This document shows, piece after piece, positions 59,391 to 64,000 of a DNA stretch of 64,000 nucleotides. The notes under the pieces are model-generated. The model made no database searches. It was not told where the DNA came from and worked only from the letters and a program-made list of their open reading frames with translations. A program made the translations under genes and the position numbers. Position 1 is the stretch's first letter. Every line of letters starts with the position of its first letter. The DNA lies in contig CACPQM010000008.1 in assembly GCA_902636075.1 (NCBI GenBank), positions 1 through 64,000 of the forward strand, read 5' to 3'. Source of the DNA: an uncultured Pelagibacteraceae bacterium (GTDB lineage Bacteria; Pseudomonadota; Alphaproteobacteria; Pelagibacterales; Pelagibacteraceae).

Positions 59391-60611
59391 TTACTTAAAC
59401 TCTTTATTGTCCGATTTAACGCTTTCCTTAAATCTATCTAAGAAATCAGGGATAGCACTTTTAACTCTATGCCAAGTTGGTATAAAAGGTGTATCCATTG
59501 GATTTTCAAAGAATGACTCACCAGCTTTCATTATATTCAAAGCAAATAACTCAACTGTTTTTTCCTCATTGTGAGAGTCAAACTTTAATCCGTTCATTTG
59601 AGCATCGCTTCTATAAATATCAATTAAATCTAAAGCTGATCTATAATAAGTCGCTTTAATTGATCGAAAAGTTTCTTTGCTAAAAGAATAACCTTGTGTT
59701 GCAAGTTTTCTTACTAATGTTTTAATTATATCAATAGACATTTTAGATAACCCTTTAGAGCTGTCCTTTATAGATAATATCTGATGTTTATGATCGTAGT
59801 TATCAGCTAATTCTACTTGGCATATGTTGTTTGATGAATAATTTCTCTGCATTTCAGATAAAATAGCAATTTCAATTCCCCAATCTGATGAAATTCTAAG
59901 TTCTGGTAGAATATTTCTTCTAAATGAAAATTCTCCAGCTAATGGGTATTTAAATGACTTCATAAAGTCTATGTAATCACTTTTGCCTATTGTTTTTTCC
60001 ATTGCCGTTAGAAGTGGATTAACAAGTAATCTAGCAACTCTTCCATGCATTTTATTATCAGCAATTCTTGGATAATAACCTTTGCAAAATTCATAATTAA
60101 ATAATGGGTTTTCTACAGGATAAAAAAGTTTTGCTAACAATCTCCTATCATAAGTTTTTATATCACAATCATGTAAAGCAACAGATCTGGCTTCATCTCT
60201 AGCTATTGCCATGCCAATGCAATACCAAACATTTCTTCCTTTACCCATTTGTTTTGGTGCAAGATCTATACCTTTTAATTCCTTATCTAATTTTTTTAAT
60301 TTAGGACCATCATTCCATAAAATAGAAAATGGAGTTTTTAACTTTTTAAAAAATTTCCATGCCTTTTTAGCTTGAGCTTTATTAGCTTGATCTAAGCCAA
60401 TTATCACATGATTAAGATATTTAGTTTTGCTTATTTCATTCACAATATTTGGCAATGCGTCTCCTTCAAGTTCTGAATAAAGACAAGGTAAAATTAATTC
60501 TAATTTTCTCTCTTTAGAAAATTTTAATAAGTCTTTTTCAATTTGTTCAGTACTTCGTATCGAAAAATCATGAAGATTTGCTACTATTCCGTTTTGAGAA
60601 AAATCACCCAT
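59391..60611 (-). CDS. gpgS: Probable glucosyl-3-phosphoglycerate synthase
   Basis: Family-81-like glycosyltransferase (406 residues; GpgS about 390-420). The metal/nucleotide-sugar DxD is in ALHDCDIKTYDRRL near residue 150. Further family segments are MGKGRNVWYCIGMAIARDEA, LLVNPLLTAMEKTIG, YPLAGEFSFRR and SSDWGIEIAILSEM. It transfers glucose to 3-phosphoglycerate. The next gene upstream on the same strand encodes a matching phosphatase, and together they would make the compatible solute glucosylglycerate. A mannosyl version is possible. Confidence 0.8.
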   Translation of the reverse strand: MGDFSQNGIVANLHDFSIRSTEQIEKDLLKFSKERKLELILPCLYSELEGDALPNIVNEISKTKYLNHVIIGLDQANKAQAKKAWKFFKKLKTPFSILWNDGPKLKKLDKELKGIDLAPKQMGKGRNVWYCIGMAIARDEARSVALHDCDIKTYDRRLLAKLFYPVENPLFNYEFCKGYYPRIADNKMHGRVARLLVNPLLTAMEKTIGKSDYIDFMKSFKYPLAGEFSFRRNILPELRISSDWGIEIAILSEMQRNYSSNNICQVELADNYDHKHQILSIKDSSKGLSKMSIDIIKTLVRKLATQGYSFSKETFRSIKATYYRSALDLIDIYRSDAQMNGLKFDSHNEEKTVELFALNIMKAGESFFENPMDTPFIPTWHRVKSAIPDFLDRFKESVKSDNKEFK

Positions 60612-60625
60612 ATTTATAAATTAAT

Positions 60626-61414
60626 TTATTTATAGATTATATCCATTGCCTTTTTGACCACCACAATCCATCCCTCTGGGGCCTTTTTATTAGTATAAAT
60701 TTTATTTTTGTTATTAATTTTGATGGATCTATTTGAAACAATACAGGGATATTTTACAATTTTTAACATACTTAAATCATTCTGATTATCACCAACAGCA
60801 ATAGTAGTAATCTTATTTTTATTAACTGATTTAATAAAATTTAATGTTTTTTTAATTGCCATGCCTTTATTTACATTATCGCCTAAATTCATCACTCTGC
60901 CTCCTTGTTGAATACCTAAACCTGCCTTGTAAGTTTTTTTTAATAGTAATTTTTTTAGTTTACTATCTCCTTTAAAAATAAAAGGATAAGTAAATTTACG
61001 TTTTGAACTAGCAATTAAATCTTTTCCTTTTAAACCTAAAATTTTAGATTTTTTTTTATTGTCCATTTTATATAAAAAATCACATTTTATTAAAATCTCT
61101 TCACTCATATTTTTTAAAAAAATTTTCAAAATTGTATTTCTATCACGAGCTATCGTAATCTTTTTAGGAAGCTTTCTTTCGATAGTATTTAGATTATGAA
61201 TTTCAGAACCATTTTCGCTTATAAAAGGAAGTTTAATTTTTAACTTCTTAATAAAATTTTTTATCTCTAACTCTGTTTTACTTGAATTAGGAATTATAAA
61301 ATTACTATCTTTAATAATTTTTTTAATAAGTGATTTAGCTTTTTTGAATTTAAAATTTTGAGTATTTAATAAAGATCCGTCTAGATCTGTAAAAATTATT
61401 ATGTTATTTTTCAT
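60626..61414 (-). CDS. HAD phosphatase, glucosyl/mannosyl-3-phosphoglycerate phosphatase-like
   Basis: HAD superfamily type IIB phosphatase (262 residues from ATG 61414). Motif I is FTDLDGSLLNTQN, motif II is in IIPNSSKTELEI, the cap region includes PFISENGSEIHNL, and motif IV is AVGDNQNDLSMLKI. GGRVMNLGDNVNKGMAIK is close to the mannosyl-3-phosphoglycerate phosphatase group. It precedes gpgS by 14 bases on the minus strand, giving a two-step glucosylglycerate pathway. Confidence 0.82.
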   Translation of the reverse strand: MKNNIIIFTDLDGSLLNTQNFKFKKAKSLIKKIIKDSNFIIPNSSKTELEIKNFIKKLKIKLPFISENGSEIHNLNTIERKLPKKITIARDRNTILKIFLKNMSEEILIKCDFLYKMDNKKKSKILGLKGKDLIASSKRKFTYPFIFKGDSKLKKLLLKKTYKAGLGIQQGGRVMNLGDNVNKGMAIKKTLNFIKSVNKNKITTIAVGDNQNDLSMLKIVKYPCIVSNRSIKINNKNKIYTNKKAPEGWIVVVKKAMDIIYK

Positions 61415-61458
61415 CAAAATGAATTTAGGCTGATTAATTATAAATAAAATGAATATTA

Positions 61459-62904
61459 TTATGTTTCAACAATAAGTGTATCCTTAGAACCACCACCTTG
61501 AGAGCTATTTACAATTGTGCTGCCTTTTCTTAAAGCTACTCTAGTTAGTCCACCAGTGCTTACGTATGTAGTTTTTCCACTTAAAACAAAAGGTCTTAAA
61601 TCTAGATGTCTAGGCTCTATATCATCTTCAGTGATTGTTGGAGCAGTTGACAGAGTTTCTAATGGTTGAGCAATATACTCTCTTGGATTTTTCTTTATTT
61701 TGGCAATTACTTCCTCTCTTTCTTTTTTTGGAGCTTTTGGACCAATCATGATCCCATAACCACCAGATGCATTTGCAGGCTTTACAACTAATTTACCAAT
61801 ATTTTCAATTACATAATCTCTCTCAGATTTGTTATGGCAAAGGTATGTTTCTACTTGATTTAAAATAGGTTGTTCTCCCAAATAATAAACTATCATTTTA
61901 TTTACGTAAGAATAAACAACCTTGTCATCAGCCACACCTGTTCCAATAGCATTAATAATACCGACATTCCCTTTTCTCCAACTTTTAAAAAGTCCAGGAA
62001 CACCAATTAATGATCCTTTAAAAAAAACTTTCGGATCTAAAAAATTGTCATCCAATCGCCTATAAATACAATCAACCTTGAGGGGTCCTTTAACTGTCTT
62101 CATATAGACGATATCATTTTCAACAAACAAGTCTTTTCCTTCTACTAAGGCTATACCCATTTGCTCTGCTAAAAATGAATGTTCAAAGTAAGCCGAATTA
62201 TAAATACCAGGTGTTAATACAACCATATGAGGATTTGATGTTTTTTTAGGGATACATTCAACCATGCAATTAAATAATTTGTTTGTGTATTGATGGATAG
62301 AAGCAACTTTATACCTTGTAAATAATTCTGGAAAAACATCTCTCATTACCATTCTATTCTCAAGCATGTAAGAAACACCTGATGGAACTCTTAAATTATC
62401 CTCTAAAACTAAATAATCACCATTGGTATTTCTTATTAAATCAACTCCTGAAATATTTGACCAGGATTTATGTTTGGGTGAAAATCCATCACATTCTTTT
62501 ACATAGAATGGAGATTTAAAAATTATTTCTTTTGGTACTACATTATCTTTAAAAATTTTTTTTTGATTATAAACATCATCAATAAATAAGTTTAAGGCTT
62601 TCACTCTTTGCTGCAAGCCTTTTGAAACTTTGTTCCATTGTTTTTTTGGTATTATTCTAGGAATTATATCCAATGGCCATTTTTTTTCTTCCGCACGATT
62701 GTTAGCAGCATAAACTCTAAAATTTATTCCTCTTGCACTAATTGTACTTTGGCAGTTTTTTTCTATTTCCTGAAGTTTTTTCTTACCGTATCTTTCTAGG
62801 ATACCTGAAATTATAGTTGCATGTTTTCTTAGCTTATTATCTTTTGTGAAATAACCATCATAAGCATTTTTAGCATTATAGTTTTTCCATAGTTTAGAGA
62901 CCAT
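61459..62904 (-). CDS. Circularly permuted ATP-grasp protein (DUF404/DUF407)
   Basis: A 481-residue protein of the circularly permuted ATP-grasp family. Landmarks are WPLDIIPRIIPKKQWNKVSK, then GDYLVLEDNLRVPSGVSYML (residues about 155-174), VVLTPGIYNSAYFEHSFLA, KPANASGGYGIMIGP, ending in STGGLTRVAL and NSSQGGGSKDT. These enzymes are thought to form amide bonds, perhaps in small peptides. Elsewhere they are clustered with alpha-E proteins, transglutaminase-like proteins and the Anbu protease. Here only Anbu is adjacent, divergent with 112 bases between starts. Confidence 0.9.
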   Translation of the reverse strand: MVSKLWKNYNAKNAYDGYFTKDNKLRKHATIISGILERYGKKKLQEIEKNCQSTISARGINFRVYAANNRAEEKKWPLDIIPRIIPKKQWNKVSKGLQQRVKALNLFIDDVYNQKKIFKDNVVPKEIIFKSPFYVKECDGFSPKHKSWSNISGVDLIRNTNGDYLVLEDNLRVPSGVSYMLENRMVMRDVFPELFTRYKVASIHQYTNKLFNCMVECIPKKTSNPHMVVLTPGIYNSAYFEHSFLAEQMGIALVEGKDLFVENDIVYMKTVKGPLKVDCIYRRLDDNFLDPKVFFKGSLIGVPGLFKSWRKGNVGIINAIGTGVADDKVVYSYVNKMIVYYLGEQPILNQVETYLCHNKSERDYVIENIGKLVVKPANASGGYGIMIGPKAPKKEREEVIAKIKKNPREYIAQPLETLSTAPTITEDDIEPRHLDLRPFVLSGKTTYVSTGGLTRVALRKGSTIVNSSQGGGSKDTLIVET

Positions 62905-63016
62905 AACAGGATAATGTTTAATAATTGGATAGAATAAGCAAATGCATAATAGATATAGCAGTTATGCTTTTAATAGATTATTAATTAATGTTATAATTCA
63001 ATAGTAAATTATTCAA

Positions 63017-63751
63017 ATGACTTATTGTATTGGCATTAAAGCACAAGATGGATTGGTTTTTGCGTCAGACTCAAGAACGAATGCTGGTTTAGATAACGTA
63101 AATATTTATTCAAAAATGTTCACGTACGATGTAGGGGATAGAACAATTATTATTGTTACTTCAGGTAATTTAGGAACTTCTCAAGCAGTTTATAAATCAA
63201 TTCAAAATGATTTGAAGAATTCCTCTGGAATAATGAATTTAAATACTTGTGAAAATTTTGATCAGATTGCTTCATATATTGGCTCATTAAATATTGAACA
63301 TTCAGCACCTAAAGGTATAAACACTGACACAGTATTACTGGGTTCTACTTTTGTTATTGGTGGTCAGATTAAGGGGCAACCAATGGAATTATATTTAGTT
63401 TATCCACAAGGAAATTATATAAGGCCCGCCGATAGCAAACCATATTTAGTTATAGGCGAAGTTAAATATGGAAAGCCAATTTTAGATAGAGTTATTAAAC
63501 CCGAAGTCACTGTTGGTGATGCATCAAGATGTGCTTTAATATCAATGGATTCAACATTAAAAAGTGACTTAACGGTTGGTCCACCAATTGATTTTACAGT
63601 TTATAGAAAAGACCAATATAAAATTGCATCACAAAAGTGCTTAAATCTTACTGATGATGAGTATTCAAAAGTATGTAATCAATGGTCAAATGGTATTTTT
63701 AAAATCTTTGACTCGTTTCCACGTTTTGAGTGGGAAGATAATAATAAATAA
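63017..63751 (+). CDS. Anbu-type proteasome-like protease
   Basis: Bacterial proteasome homologue of the Anbu family (244 residues). After removal of Met, Thr2 in MTYCIGIKAQDG would be the nucleophile. The supporting Asp18 (FASDSRTNAG) and Lys34 (YSKMF) of Ntn hydrolases are present, as is TSGNLGTSQAV. Anbu genes co-occur with circularly permuted ATP-grasp and alpha-E genes, and the divergent neighbour here is such an ATP-grasp gene. The natural substrate of Anbu is not known. Confidence 0.9.
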   Translation: MTYCIGIKAQDGLVFASDSRTNAGLDNVNIYSKMFTYDVGDRTIIIVTSGNLGTSQAVYKSIQNDLKNSSGIMNLNTCENFDQIASYIGSLNIEHSAPKGINTDTVLLGSTFVIGGQIKGQPMELYLVYPQGNYIRPADSKPYLVIGEVKYGKPILDRVIKPEVTVGDASRCALISMDSTLKSDLTVGPPIDFTVYRKDQYKIASQKCLNLTDDEYSKVCNQWSNGIFKIFDSFPRFEWEDNNK

Positions 63752-63794
63752 ATATTCTATTTGAAATAAATCCTAAATAATATCTAATAGATGT

Positions 63795-64000
63795 GTGAGC
63801 AATATATCTTTAGAGTTAGATGAAATTTATAATCTAGCAAAAAATACTTTTTTAAATAGTGGTTGTGATGATGAAACTGCAACTATAATGGCAGACTTAG
63901 TTACTAAAGCTGAGAAAGATGGATCCTTATCGCATGGTTTATTCAGAGTACCAGCTTACGTAGCAGGATTAAAAAGTGGAAAAATTAATGGTAAAGGCAA
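63795..64000 (+). CDS. Ldh2-family malate/lactate-type dehydrogenase, 3' end outside window
   Basis: The first 68 residues of an open frame starting at GTG 63795 and running off the window. The text NSGCDDETATIMADLVTKAE and DGSLSHGLFRVPAYVAGLKS is typical of the Ldh2/MDH type 2 family (NAD(P)-dependent malate, ureidoglycolate or imine reductases), including the conserved SHG before RVP. The exact substrate cannot be told from this part. It follows Anbu by 43 bases on the same strand. Confidence 0.85.
   Translation, partial: MSNISLELDEIYNLAKNTFLNSGCDDETATIMADLVTKAEKDGSLSHGLFRVPAYVAGLKSGKINGKG

Noticed and set aside
1..64000. Mobile elements, prophage, toxin-antitoxin or defence systems
   Set aside because: No transposase, integrase, phage structural gene, long terminal inverted repeats or CRISPR array was found. 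The accessory character of the phosphorus island rests on gene content, not on mobility genes.

Overview
The window comes from a very AT-rich (roughly 30% GC), densely packed alphaproteobacterial genome. It is almost certainly a member of the SAR11 clade (Candidatus Pelagibacter and relatives). The evidence is the low GC, tiny or overlapping intergenic spaces, Lys/Asn/Ile-rich proteins, and long alphaproteobacterial forms of PstC, PstA and PhnE. The gene set is an oligotroph's: high-affinity uptake of amino acids, phosphate, glycerol phosphodiesters, phosphonates and zinc. There are no rRNAs, insertion sequences, phage genes or CRISPR arrays.

Layout. 1-1.2 kb: a TrkH-type potassium transporter split by a one-base frameshift, then tRNA-Arg. 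1.4-5.7 kb: the general L-amino-acid ABC transporter aapJQMP. 5.8-12.1 kb: an XRE regulator, tRNA-Asn and tRNA-Cys, valS, ilvD and manC. 12.2-27.4 kb: a small Lys-rich protein, then a phosphate-stress block consisting of a diacylglycerol-kinase-like gene diverging from plcP-agt (lipid renovation), phoR, a secreted unknown, pstSCAB-phoU-phoB, and sixA/ppk/ppx (polyphosphate). 27.5-37.5 kb: NUDIX and TPR genes, phnX (phosphonoacetaldehyde hydrolase), a short glpD-like gene, and ugpB-A-E-E-C-Q plus a 2H phosphoesterase. 37.6-40.6 kb: arsenate genes (aqpS, arsC), phnZ and an MFS carrier. 41.1-53.2 kb: a C-P lyase locus with phnF-C-D-E-E on the minus strand and phnG-H-I-J-K-L-N and phnM on the plus strand, plus a DUF1045 2H phosphoesterase. 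53.3-59.4 kb: a zinc regulon (znuA / znuCB-zur, a COG0523 GTPase, a WD40 protein and a small metal-ligand-rich protein). 59.4-64 kb: probable glucosylglycerate synthesis (gpgS, a gpgP-like phosphatase), a circularly permuted ATP-grasp protein, an Anbu proteasome-like protease, and the start of an Ldh2-type dehydrogenase.

How it works together. About 40 kb (12.5-53 kb) is one phosphorus-scavenging island. It covers phosphate uptake and sensing, replacement of phospholipids by glycolipids, polyphosphate turnover, uptake and cleavage of glycerophosphodiesters, and three chemically distinct phosphonate routes: C-P lyase, the PhnX hydrolase and the PhnZ oxygenase. It also includes arsenate detoxification, which suits a cell whose phosphate importer is exposed to arsenate.

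Standout observations. (1) A recurring heptamer array with 11-bp period, resembling a Pho box, lies upstream of pstS, phnX, ugpB and phnZ. (2) A strong stem-loop sits between the binding-protein gene and the first permease gene in all four binding-protein-first ABC operons (aapJ, pstS, ugpB, phnD). (3) phnP is absent from the C-P lyase locus and a 2H phosphoesterase is present in it, while a second, different 2H protein closes the ugp operon. (4) ugpE is tandemly duplicated with a 53-bp identical core. (5) Tandem Zur-type palindromes lie between znuC and znuA.
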